From assembly GCA_002238945.1 (NCBI GenBank), contig MPNI01000009.1, positions 1-64,000 of the forward strand: a stretch of DNA of 64,000 bases, in the 5' to 3' direction. The notes under the pieces are model-generated. The model had not been told where the DNA came from. It made no database searches and was given only the letters and a program-made list of their open reading frames with translations. Source of the stretch: Proteobacteria bacterium bin106 (GTDB lineage: Bacteria > Bdellovibrionota_B > Oligoflexia > Oligoflexales > Bin106). Positions 56,191 through 64,000 of the stretch are shown piece after piece. The position numbers and the translations under genes were made by a program. Position 1 is the first letter of the stretch. Each line of letters opens with the position of its first letter.

Positions 56191-57504
56191 TTATTCCGCT
56201 GCTGTGTTATCTGGCTGAGCTTGTGACGCTTCTGCTACCTCATGAGAAATGGCGCTACAAGTAGGGGCTGTGCCTCTCTTAGGAATACAATACTGGTGGA
56301 TTTGTTGAGGAGTAGCCCAATGTCCTGCAACCAGTGATTGTGCCATCAGTGGAATCACCTTGAACAATAACGAATCATGGCCCAAATCCCAAGTATTACC
56401 TCTATTAACATCGCCGGGTTTTTGATGAACAGCAAGCAAATGATTGAAGCTTTCACTAAGCTCTTTAGCAGGATTCGGATTGCTCATAAGTACAACAGTA
56501 GTCATAAACGGAATAGCCATCTGCCCCAACACAGTACCTTTAGGACCAGCTAAACTGCCTACGCCAGCAAAAACACGCGCTGCCAAAATTCCTGCCCCAA
56601 AGGCAAGAGAATGAGTGGCTGCAGATCGTGCAACCTGATCCCACCCTTGCTCTTTTCCTGCTTTAGATAGTTCCTCTTTCATCAACTCTTCATCGTAAGG
56701 CTTTAACATAACATGACCTTCTGCTTCTCCCTCTTCGCCTGCAGGTTGTTGCACAGACCCTTTAGCTAAAACCTCTTTGTATGTATTAAGCAGTCTTTGC
56801 TCTGTTTTATATTGCATATCAGAAGCAGAAGCACTGAGATGTGAAGAAAACACTCCAAAACTATCATCTTGAGTAGGTGTAAAACTCACAGCCATTTGCA
56901 AACCTAAAACCACAAGACCCTGTCTTTTTGGAACAGGTACCATGGTTTTGAATGCCTGAGCAACAGGCTTTGAAAAAAGGTTTAAAGAAGCTCCTGCTCC
57001 AAATGCAGCTACATAAGCCAAGCCGTGTTTATCGTTAAATTTCATTTCTTTTTCAGCAAGAAAGTAAGAACTCAGCTGATTTTGATACTGCCGGTATGTA
57101 TCATCACCCAACTGCATCATAACCAAAGACCTGTTCCTCTCATTTTTAAATAAAGCCGTACAACTCTCATCTAAGACCTCAAACTTATTGTGTGCCTTAG
57201 GATGATTCATACCAATATTACCGGTTAATGCATCTATGGGTGCTGCCTTAATTAAACATATAGCAAAATAATACATGGGAATAACATCATAGGGTTTTTC
57301 ATCATTCGAAAACCCAGCAAGATGGGCGTTAGATGCATTAATAGGATGCAGCGATACACTATAACGAGTGGAACGTATGGCTTGAAGATCAGAACTAATA
57401 ATCTCAGAACTCTGCTTCATTCTTTCTTTGCTTGTTTTACAACCCGCAAGAAGACTCGTCGTCATTCCCACAAAGACAAACATAAACAAAGTTCTAACCA
57501 CCAT
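56191..57504 (-). CDS. Lipoprotein, distant member of the four-Cys family
   Basis: 437 residues, AGGG seven bases before the ATG. Lipobox LAGC (Cys about residue 22). An N-terminal part RYSVSLHPINASNAHLAGF ... YYFAICLIKAAP and then DESCTALF corresponds in layout to the Cys pair of the family. Three hydrophobic/Gly-rich segments are seen (HGLAYVAAFGAGASLNLF, AFGAGILAARVFAGVGSLAG, GQMAIPFMTTVVLM). The C-terminal Cys pair is kept (YCIPKRGTAPTC). A central Glu-rich insert (QQPAGEEGEAEG) is particular to this member. It lies upstream of hipA on the same strand, with the next relatives 540 bp away. Confidence 0.7.
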   Translation of the reverse strand: MVVRTLFMFVFVGMTTSLLAGCKTSKERMKQSSEIISSDLQAIRSTRYSVSLHPINASNAHLAGFSNDEKPYDVIPMYYFAICLIKAAPIDALTGNIGMNHPKAHNKFEVLDESCTALFKNERNRSLVMMQLGDDTYRQYQNQLSSYFLAEKEMKFNDKHGLAYVAAFGAGASLNLFSKPVAQAFKTMVPVPKRQGLVVLGLQMAVSFTPTQDDSFGVFSSHLSASASDMQYKTEQRLLNTYKEVLAKGSVQQPAGEEGEAEGHVMLKPYDEELMKEELSKAGKEQGWDQVARSAATHSLAFGAGILAARVFAGVGSLAGPKGTVLGQMAIPFMTTVVLMSNPNPAKELSESFNHLLAVHQKPGDVNRGNTWDLGHDSLLFKVIPLMAQSLVAGHWATPQQIHQYCIPKRGTAPTCSAISHEVAEASQAQPDNTAAE

Positions 57505-58045
57505 ACAAGCACCCTAAACCATTAAGAGGAGAGTAAGAACACATACACTGCATGCTCATCTTAGGGTAGATCGGGTGATAACAAGGAAACTTAATTCTTA
57601 GCATTTCTCACTGGCTTCCATTGCCACATCCAATACCTTTTGTCTCAAAACACTCATCTTAGCCGATTTTATCTTATACTTAATCCATATTTTATGGCTA
57701 AATCCGAAGCGAGCGACCTTATACCTGTGATGATGATACATAAGAGATGAAAGATGTTTTTTGGCAGTGGCATCTTTTTTTTAAATCATATTGATCTTGT
57801 TGTGGCCTGATAACGTGTTGATTGTCAGGTTGCAGTACACACCCACAACACCATCCTAGACCAGCAAAAGCCTATCAAGTTAGGCCAAACCACAACTCTT
57901 AAATGTCCCATGTTTTTTGGGGTAATCCATTTTCTGTACACCCACACACTGAGTTAGCTCAGCTTATTTATATATTTTATATATTTTATATATTTTATAT
58001 ATATAGCTAGTGTATATAGCTAATGTATAGCTATAGCCTATAACA
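57505..58045. other. Spacer of 540 bp with an AT-rich 10-bp repeat (about 57967-58010)
   Basis: Three to four copies of atatatttta in a row, then two copies of tatatagcta-like words, immediately downstream of the 58046 lipoprotein gene stop. No gene or clear terminator was found. Confidence 0.55.
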
Positions 58046-59206
58046 TTAACGGATATGTTTACCGTCTTTATCAGTGGGCCTTTTGTACATATACGGATTA
58101 CCTGTATTCCAAGAACGTCTAAGCGGTATACATAGAGGTTCTTGTTGGTTCACATAATCGTGAAAGGTATATTTAGGTAAACACTGATAAGCCACTTCTC
58201 TGTAAGTCCACTTCACATCCATGACAAATTGACCAAGAATAGGCAAGAGATTAGGAATACGTGTACTCACGGATTTAACATTGCTCTCATCTGTAGAGAT
58301 AAGTTCTTGGAATGAACTGGTTAAAGTTACATTAGGAGTGTCTTGAATCCAAAAATCAGTAAGAAGACTATTGCATTCATTTCTTACAGCCTCATTGAGT
58401 TTGGTTAACATCTCAGAGTGCGGAGAAGGATCCTCTACATTTATGGATGCTTGAATATTACTTAAAGACCTTAGACAATTATTGGCCTGAGTCACATTTT
58501 TATGACGTATCTTTTCTCCACCAAGCACACTAGCGCCGTAAAGAATAGGAGCAGCTATAATCACCGGTAAGTTTTTTATACCCTTGACAGCCACATTAGA
58601 TAAGAGGACAACAGCACCCACACCACCACTGGCCACAGTAACAAGACGGTATTTATTCATGAAATGTAAATACTGTGAAGAATCTCCCTCATTAGCAAGA
58701 TAATAAGGAGTTTTAAATAGATCACTATTCTGAAGAACGCGTGAAGAAAATGTGATGGGTTGGCCATCTTTATCCACAAAAGCATGAACACATAAATTAT
58801 CCGATGGCTGCAATGAACCGAAGCTTGATCCTAAATGAGGATTTTGTTTAAGCTGGCTACCAGAAACAGCACCCGGCCCTGGTCCCGAAAGATCATCGGA
58901 ATTGATCAATGAATCCACTGTCGAATTTATGCGTGCAACAACACCTGGATTTGATTTTTTAGGACACACCATAAACGTCACTAATGTACCAGTTCTATTG
59001 GCAGGCGTTAAAAAGACTTGGTAATACTTGCCTTTGATTCCACTAAGATCAGACGTGGTTGGCTCTGTAATCACAGAGTTAGAAGTAGCACGACAACCAG
59101 TTGTAATAACAATAGCCATAACCAAACTCGTCCATATTTTGAACGCAGTTTTCCATGTAGGCGATAGCAATGTAGGTGATGATGTTAAGTTCTGTGCAGT
59201 CATCAT
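58046..59206 (-). CDS. Lipoprotein, larger four-Cys family member
   Basis: 386 residues; AAAGGA seven bases before the ATG. Lipobox TTGC (Cys about residue 38). Core: KYYQVFLTPANRTGTLVTFMVC, then LCVHAFVDKDGQPITFSS. Hydrophobic pair about residues 195-235 (LVTVASGGVGAVVLLSNVAV; LPVIIAAPILYGASVLGG). A middle Cys pair (NNCLRSL, NECNSLL) and the C-terminal YQCLP...PLCIP pair follow, then SWNTGNPYMYKR. It matches the next gene along its whole length, including STRIPNLLPxLGxFV. The two are tandem duplicates, 71 bp apart. Confidence 0.78.
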   Translation of the reverse strand: MMTAQNLTSSPTLLSPTWKTAFKIWTSLVMAIVITTGCRATSNSVITEPTTSDLSGIKGKYYQVFLTPANRTGTLVTFMVCPKKSNPGVVARINSTVDSLINSDDLSGPGPGAVSGSQLKQNPHLGSSFGSLQPSDNLCVHAFVDKDGQPITFSSRVLQNSDLFKTPYYLANEGDSSQYLHFMNKYRLVTVASGGVGAVVLLSNVAVKGIKNLPVIIAAPILYGASVLGGEKIRHKNVTQANNCLRSLSNIQASINVEDPSPHSEMLTKLNEAVRNECNSLLTDFWIQDTPNVTLTSSFQELISTDESNVKSVSTRIPNLLPILGQFVMDVKWTYREVAYQCLPKYTFHDYVNQQEPLCIPLRRSWNTGNPYMYKRPTDKDGKHIR

Positions 59207-59277
59207 GATATTTCCTTTGTAGTACGTGTAACAATATATGACATGTGTAAAAAGTAACCCATTAATTTTTTGGACAC

Positions 59278-60360
59278 TTAATTTTTGGGCCCTTTAGCTC
59301 TGTTATAGAATACATTTCCTGTATCCCAAGACTGCCCGAGAAGAATACATACCGGATCGACTGGTTTGTTGCCGCTAAAAGGTGAATAGCTACCCCTAGG
59401 CAAGCACTGGTAGTTGATTCCGTCTGGCTCCACCCAACCAAGGCTAGTGACAAAGTCACCAAGTAATGGCAAGAGATTAGGAATACGTGTGGAAACAGTA
59501 CGAACATAGTTAGGGTTAGTATCAACCATATCAGGAAAGCTATCCACTAAAGAAACATACACACTCTCATCAACCCAATACTTAGCTTTATAACCCGCAC
59601 ACTCGGTTTCAATGGCATCTTTAACAAACTCCAAGGTATTTAAAGCTCCTTGCTTATAATCTTGATCACCAGTGGCAGGAGAATTGGGTGCGGCATCTGC
59701 ACTGCTGACTTGCGTACCTGACGAATCAAGCTTCTCCGTTGATGTTTTGATCAATCTAAGGGCTTGTACGCAGCGTTGCGCCTTAGCTGTACTGTTCATT
59801 CTCACCGCCTCTGTACCAACACCCGTTCCCACTAAAGTAACCATTGTGGTTATCATACGAGGACTAAAGGCCTTAGCGGCAGTAGCAGGATGAGCAAGAC
59901 GAGGCAGAGACACCAACAAAAAGATAACGCCTCCAAGAGCAGCAGAAGCCGTCATAATATCAGGCCGCTTATGACCATTCCATAGATAATACTGGTAACC
60001 TAAATCATTTTCAACACCTCCATCTTGCAAGACACTGCTATTTTTCACAGTGCTACTGGCAAAGGAAACAGTACGTCCGTTTTTATCTAAAAAAGCTGGC
60101 ACACATCCTTGCTGCAAAGACTTCTGAGCCGATAGTCCAGTACTAATCAGTGATAACTCACTAGGACATACCACAAAATTCAGCCGTGAAGAATCATCTG
60201 CTTTTTTCGTCAAAAATAATTGATAGTACTTATCTGCAATCGCGCTAAGTTCACTTTGGCTAGGTTCAGTAACCAATGTATTATGACGACCAGCTGAACA
60301 TCCTAGTGCTACCACAAGTAATGATACTGACCATAGTATGGTTAATTTACGAAAGAACAT
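59278..60360 (-). CDS. Lipoprotein, larger four-Cys family member
   Basis: 360 residues; AGAGG a few bases before the ATG. Lipobox ALGC (Cys about residue 21). Core: KYYQLFLTKKADDSSRLNFVVC, then GCVPAFLDKNGRTVSFASS. Hydrophobic pair MTASAALGGVIFLLVSLPRL and MITTMVTLVGTGVGTEAV. Middle Cys pair (QRCVQAL, TECAGYK), the STRIPNLLPLLGDFV segment and the C-terminal YQCLP...PVCIL pair with SWDTGNVFYNR. It keeps DDSS before the first Cys, linking these larger members to the smaller lipoproteins at 36140 and 37351. Function unknown; periplasmic or surface side inferred. Confidence 0.78.
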   Translation of the reverse strand: MFFRKLTILWSVSLLVVALGCSAGRHNTLVTEPSQSELSAIADKYYQLFLTKKADDSSRLNFVVCPSELSLISTGLSAQKSLQQGCVPAFLDKNGRTVSFASSTVKNSSVLQDGGVENDLGYQYYLWNGHKRPDIMTASAALGGVIFLLVSLPRLAHPATAAKAFSPRMITTMVTLVGTGVGTEAVRMNSTAKAQRCVQALRLIKTSTEKLDSSGTQVSSADAAPNSPATGDQDYKQGALNTLEFVKDAIETECAGYKAKYWVDESVYVSLVDSFPDMVDTNPNYVRTVSTRIPNLLPLLGDFVTSLGWVEPDGINYQCLPRGSYSPFSGNKPVDPVCILLGQSWDTGNVFYNRAKGPKN

Positions 60361-61127
60361 ATCACCTCTTTTTTATGTTTTTATGATGTTTTATGTTTCT
60401 TGCACATGTGTGACATTCACTGCACAGAGCCCTTACTAAGAACGTGAGTAGATGACTTCATCACATCCAACTAAGTACCACCTTTTTTATGTATGTATCC
60501 ATAATTTACCCTTCTACTTACTTCTATATACCTTCTATACACCTTCTATACACCTTCTATATACATATCTTCATATACCTTTATATATTTTTATCCATTA
60601 TGTATATGTTGTATTTATAAATGTTTATCCATAATTGGGAGCTAAGCTATTGAGGCTAAGCTATTGAGGCTAAGCTATTGAGGCTACGCCACGGTGCCGC
60701 CAAAAATCCTGTCGATTCTAACATAGACCACCCCATAAACAAACACTCAGTATCAAAAAATAACAACCCTTATCCATCCTGGCAACTCTACAGTGTTTTA
60801 AGCTATTTTTTTTTGAGGCAGCCTCTACGTTTAAGCTCAAAGCATCCTTAAAACTCATTCTGTCATTCAGACCCCGGTATTATCGATCACCAACACACAT
60901 GCTTTAGTCTTAGCACATTGAAATATTTTTATGTTGAGCTATGTCACTAAACATTCAGCTCTGAGTTGAACCGCCAAAAATCATAGATCTCATTGGAACA
61001 CTCTACTCTGTTTCATTTCCTTATGTGCACCTCATACCTACAAACCTAATACACACCTGCCCTTATCTTTTCTCAAACTAACCTCTTTTACATGCTCGCT
61101 TATGAGCTAGCATGTAAGCTAGATGAG
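60361..61127. other. Spacer of about 770 bp with two tandem repeats
   Basis: At 60531-60565 ccttctatacac is repeated about three times, and at 60642-60685 taagctattgaggc is repeated three times. The word cgccaaaaatc recurs near 60712 and 60972. No gene or tRNA is visible; the ORF at 60452-60634 is made of the first repeat and is not a gene. Confidence 0.6.
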
Positions 61128-61481
61128 CTAGGGAGACGTATGATGTGGAGAATTTTTTTTAGGCAATGGAGTTTTTTTTATGACTTTTATGACATCTGAC
61201 TTAGAACTACTGGGTAACACAGAGTATTTTTCAAGAAGAGTCTCAATACGAGGACTGCATCTTCTGCCCTTACAGCCTCCATCACCACTTCCCACATGGC
61301 AATGAATGCCCTCCACAGTCTCGTTACACTTCAGTGCTGGAAGAAACCGCGAAAGAGGAATCCCTTTGCATATACACACCACCTTGGCAAGCTGCTTGAT
61401 CATCTCCTCTTTGTTGTTCTCTGTGTTTGTGTTCGCGTTTGTACTGTCTTCTTGTTCAGCTTGTTCAGGGGTCGTCATCAC
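61128..61481 (-). CDS. BFD-like [2Fe-2S]-binding protein
   Basis: 117 residues. The central domain has the BFD pattern: VVCICKGIPLSRFL (C-x-C), then about 33 residues later GGCKGRRCSPRIETLL (the C-x4-C pair). Such small domains bind a 2Fe-2S cluster and often act with bacterioferritin or nitrite/sulfite-type reductases. Here the domain stands alone, with a Glu/Asn/Thr-rich N-terminus and a Lys/Pro/Ser-rich tail. AAGG lies upstream of a GTG at 61481; an ATG follows directly. It is on the same strand as the CPBP gene, 100 bp away. Iron metabolism is a guess only. Confidence 0.65.
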   Translation of the reverse strand: MMTTPEQAEQEDSTNANTNTENNKEEMIKQLAKVVCICKGIPLSRFLPALKCNETVEGIHCHVGSGDGGCKGRRCSPRIETLLEKYSVLPSSSKSDVIKVIKKTPLPKKNSPHHTSP

Positions 61482-61581
61482 ATCATCACCTTAAACCAAA
61501 AAGCAGACAAAATCACATGAAAACAAGACACCGCATCCCATCCGCACAGCATACTACAGATATGCTAGATATGATAAGCAC

Positions 61582-62397
61582 TTAAATATATAAAAACCTC
61601 AACCATTCTAACCATATCGGTGCGAAGTAACTGAATATATACAGAGATGCGTTTGCCAGCATATGACAACCTATGCTCAAATAAAGAGAACACCCCAAAG
61701 AACGCAACCATTCACATAACCCACCAAGAAGCAATACCCCCACATGAAGTGTCTGTTGAGGGAAAAACTGAAAGCTCTCTATTGTGGGATAAGAATGCAA
61801 CAAAACAAAGATAACACATGCACAATAAGCTGAAAGTGCACTACTACCAGAAAGTTGAAATAATACAGAGCTTACATAACCACGAAACAACACCTCCTCA
61901 ACCAACGGCACAGCCACCACAACAAGAACCATGATAAGTGGAGACACCCGAAGTGGTACAAAACTTTGCCCCTGTTGCCAATCTTGAAACACATGCACAG
62001 CAAGAGGATCCAAAACAAACAAATAGAGTCCAATCAAAGCACAGATTACAGCCACATAACCACTTAAAATAGCCCAGCTAAAACGCTGAGAGTGATCTTT
62101 GATAAAGATCACTATTTTACCAAAAAGAGGATGTGAATTCGAGAAAACAAATCTGTTAGAAAGAATGTCTGTACCTAAAAAAACATAAGCACCAAGACAT
62201 AACAACGCATTAGCCACCAACATACACACCAGAGGTGCATATTCAGCAAATACGCTTGCAAAAAAAGGTTGCAAAAAAAACGATATAAACGAATACAGTA
62301 CCACAAAGCCAGCAAAACAGCAGGCCGTTAAAACCGCCAACTTAAGCACATATACATCTTTAGGCAGCACTGCAGTGATCGAGAAATGTCGGATCAT
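61582..62397 (-). CDS. CPBP-family intramembrane metalloprotease
   Basis: 271 residues with six to eight hydrophobic helices. The catalytic motifs of the CPBP/Abi family are present: PLVEEVLFRGYVSSVLF (EE-x3-R), a His in VILLHSYP-like FVLLHSYPT, and the final GCHMLANAS with another His. Members are membrane proteases (prenyl-protein or immunity roles in other bacteria); the substrate here is unknown. The start overlaps the stop of the upstream receiver-PilZ gene by 38 bp, which indicates coupled translation. Confidence 0.85.
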   Translation of the reverse strand: MIRHFSITAVLPKDVYVLKLAVLTACCFAGFVVLYSFISFFLQPFFASVFAEYAPLVCMLVANALLCLGAYVFLGTDILSNRFVFSNSHPLFGKIVIFIKDHSQRFSWAILSGYVAVICALIGLYLFVLDPLAVHVFQDWQQGQSFVPLRVSPLIMVLVVVAVPLVEEVLFRGYVSSVLFQLSGSSALSAYCACVIFVLLHSYPTIESFQFFPQQTLHVGVLLLGGLCEWLRSLGCSLYLSIGCHMLANASLYIFSYFAPIWLEWLRFLYI

Positions 62398-63322
62398 TTG
62401 GAATCACTGTAAGATACTTCATGTAGTTTTCAAAAAACTCACGCTGATGCTCAGATAACTTATGAAAACACATACCAGCAAACAGTTTATCCTTACTCTT
62501 CCAAGCCAAAGAACCTTTGATCTTAAAAGACTGACTCAGAGCCGAAGAACTCTTAGGCGAACCTTTTTCAGGAAGAGTTAGATCAAAACTGATCATCAAC
62601 TCTTTACCCACAGGTAAAGCAAAAGGAGATGCAAAAGATAACTTGAAACCACACAAACTCATATCCACAACGTGTACATCTCCTTTAGGAGCACGCTTTC
62701 CACGCCCTTCACTCTGTCCCACAGCATAAGCTGGAAAGTCTGCATAAAAACGCTTGGTGACTCGACGATTACCTAAAAGAAATTGATCAATTACACTGCC
62801 AAAATCTTCCATACGTACCGGCTTCTTGACCCATTCACAAGAATCACTGTAAGCGTATAATTCTTTTTGAATAGCAGCATCCACCACATGATCTGGAAAA
62901 GCTGTGATAATCACCGGACCACGATAACGCTTTCTGAGTAACTTAGATAACATCACACCATCAGTGTCAGGAAGATCAAAGTCCACCACAATCATATCAG
63001 GGGTACGACTATCAAGAAAATCCACACACTCTCTGCCATTTCCCACAATATGGATGGCACAATCTTTAATGCGATCTTTAAAAATCTCTGAGGTCATTAC
63101 AAGAGATGATTTCAAGGTATCAGCAACCAGGACGTGATGCATTCTATCACCACATCTTTTTTTAAGAGCCTGCTCTTTATGCTCCCGCAAACGCTCTTTA
63201 ACAGCCAGCTCCTTAGCTAACTGCTTATCTAATAACACATCATCACCCATACTCTCACCGCGACTTTGGTCGCTCGTAGCAGTGCGGGAAAGATCTATAT
63301 TGTCAAGATATTTCATCACCAT
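62360..63322 (-). CDS. Receiver-PilZ c-di-GMP response regulator
   Basis: 320 residues. Residues about 60-190 form a receiver domain (VLVADTLKSSLVM; phosphoacceptor-type strand MIVVDFDLPDTDG; VIITAF with Thr; VKKP Lys). Residues about 195-310 form a PilZ domain with the c-di-GMP signature RRVTKR (R-x3-R) and VVDMSLCGFKLSF (D-x-S-x2-G). A charged N-terminal segment of 55 residues precedes them. It is likely a cytoplasmic regulator responding both to phosphorylation and to c-di-GMP, as in gliding or pilus control of other bacteria. No kinase is in the window. Confidence 0.85.
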   Translation of the reverse strand: MVMKYLDNIDLSRTATSDQSRGESMGDDVLLDKQLAKELAVKERLREHKEQALKKRCGDRMHHVLVADTLKSSLVMTSEIFKDRIKDCAIHIVGNGRECVDFLDSRTPDMIVVDFDLPDTDGVMLSKLLRKRYRGPVIITAFPDHVVDAAIQKELYAYSDSCEWVKKPVRMEDFGSVIDQFLLGNRRVTKRFYADFPAYAVGQSEGRGKRAPKGDVHVVDMSLCGFKLSFASPFALPVGKELMISFDLTLPEKGSPKSSSALSQSFKIKGSLAWKSKDKLFAGMCFHKLSEHQREFFENYMKYLTVIPNDPTFLDHCSAA

Positions 63323-63482
63323 AACCTCCCACTCACGCTATCGTAGCGCTCTTCAAATAGTTCAATCTTAAGAATGCAAAATTTACCCAATATAGCCGAT
63401 ATCCCACAAAACCCTCACACCGATTTGCTGTGACTTGATATACAAACAACCGGTTAAATGATACACAGATCCATGAAGATAA

Positions 63483-64000
63483 ATGAGTTTATCACTAGCT
63501 AAAAATTGTCTTATTAAAACAAGCATAATAGGAGTTTTGATATCCTCTATCATGCCTATCTGTGCTTTATTTGCCGCCCAAGAAAGACTCGGCAGTGGTT
63601 ACTGGACTCGAGACATCCATGATATCCAGCCTTCAATGACCTTCCCTATCACCTCACAAAGCAAAAAAATACACATTCCCATACATAACTTGATAAAACG
63701 CGCTGAAGGCTTCCAACGAGACGCTCGTCTTGAGCCAGTCTATGTTAGCTTGCCTCCTCCTTATTCTCTATCCACACAGGAATTTGCTAGCAGCTATGCA
63801 AGTGGAGCACAGAACATTGCACACCTCCATCACTACCTCATCACCCAACCTGCAGGGCTATTTCACACCAAAAAATCATCTGCATCAAAGAAAAATTACC
63901 TACGTGTCATCTTAAATCCTGAAGCTTTACAGATGATGGATCTTAACAAGTTCACACGCAAATTCTCTTCACTCTCCCACCAACTATCTTTATCCACCAC
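63483..64000 (+). CDS. Secreted protein, partial (runs off the window)
   Basis: From the ATG at 63483 the frame is open to the right edge. The N-terminus is a signal peptide (IKTSIIGVLISSIMPICALFAA), followed by QERLGSGYWTRDIHDIQPSM and a sequence of polar, Tyr/His/Ser-rich character without a recognised family. Its ribosome site is weak. Because it is cut at the window end, length and function cannot be judged. Confidence 0.55.
   Translation, partial: MSLSLAKNCLIKTSIIGVLISSIMPICALFAAQERLGSGYWTRDIHDIQPSMTFPITSQSKKIHIPIHNLIKRAEGFQRDARLEPVYVSLPPPYSLSTQEFASSYASGAQNIAHLHHYLITQPAGLFHTKKSSASKKNYLRVILNPEALQMMDLNKFTRKFSSLSHQLSLST

Noticed and set aside
60452..60634. 60-codon Tyr/Leu/Phe-rich frame
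   Set aside because: Generated by the 12-bp ccttctatacac repeats; no ribosome site and no protein-like composition.

Overview
The window looks like a chromosome segment of an AT-rich Gram-negative bacterium. It has many lipoboxes, a Tol envelope system, a Tat component, a lysine/DAP gene (dapD) and MoxR/DUF58/BatA/DUF4159 genes. The mix of DUF4159-type vWA operons, vWA lipoproteins, an rpsB with a long tail and abundant lineage-specific lipoproteins is reminiscent of Bdellovibrionota or other former Deltaproteobacteria. That placement is inference, because no rRNA is present. An IS1634-type transposase, a probable IS6-like MITE, an orphan hipA, gene relics and a frameshifted-looking murI suggest some genome erosion or a host-associated lifestyle.

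Layout. 0-4 kb: a relic of a ferredoxin gene, murI with a damaged start, tRNA-Arg(TCG), an intact 2Fe-2S ferredoxin, dapD, a small membrane protein and rppH. 4-8 kb: hflX, an unknown lipoprotein and frr. 8.5-13 kb: two large exported paralogues lying between frr and pyrH on the opposite strand. 13-16 kb: pyrH, tsf, rpsB. 17-30 kb: a MoxR/DUF58/BatA/DUF4159/vWA gene set on the minus strand, interrupted by a lipoprotein gene and flanked on both sides by related vWA-like lipoproteins on the plus strand. 30-36 kb: a pilin-like pair, a variant EAL protein and alaS. 36-39.5 kb: a cluster of three related lipoproteins and one decayed copy. 40-42 kb: IS1634-family transposase. 42-48 kb: gltA, tolQ, tolR, tolA, tolB, tatB. 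49-54 kb: two large exported proteins and a small one. 54-60.5 kb: MITE-like element, orphan hipA and three more lipoproteins. 61-64 kb: BFD-like protein, CPBP protease, receiver-PilZ protein and the start of a secreted protein.

The most distinctive content is a family of at least seven lipoproteins. Most share a lipobox, an N-terminal Cys pair (second Cys usually in a C-V-x-A-F type motif followed by DG), a Gly/Ala-rich double hydrophobic segment and a C-terminal Cys pair. They sit beside or inside conserved operons and appear to be duplicating and decaying. Together with two pairs of large exported proteins and the paired vWA lipoproteins they make up a sizeable undescribed envelope or secreted repertoire.

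A second recurring feature is short (8-21 bp) perfect or near-perfect tandem duplications in spacers. Several duplicate a gene's own 3' end together with its stop codon. All assignments come from reading the sequence and translations. No database search was run and no composition statistic was computed.
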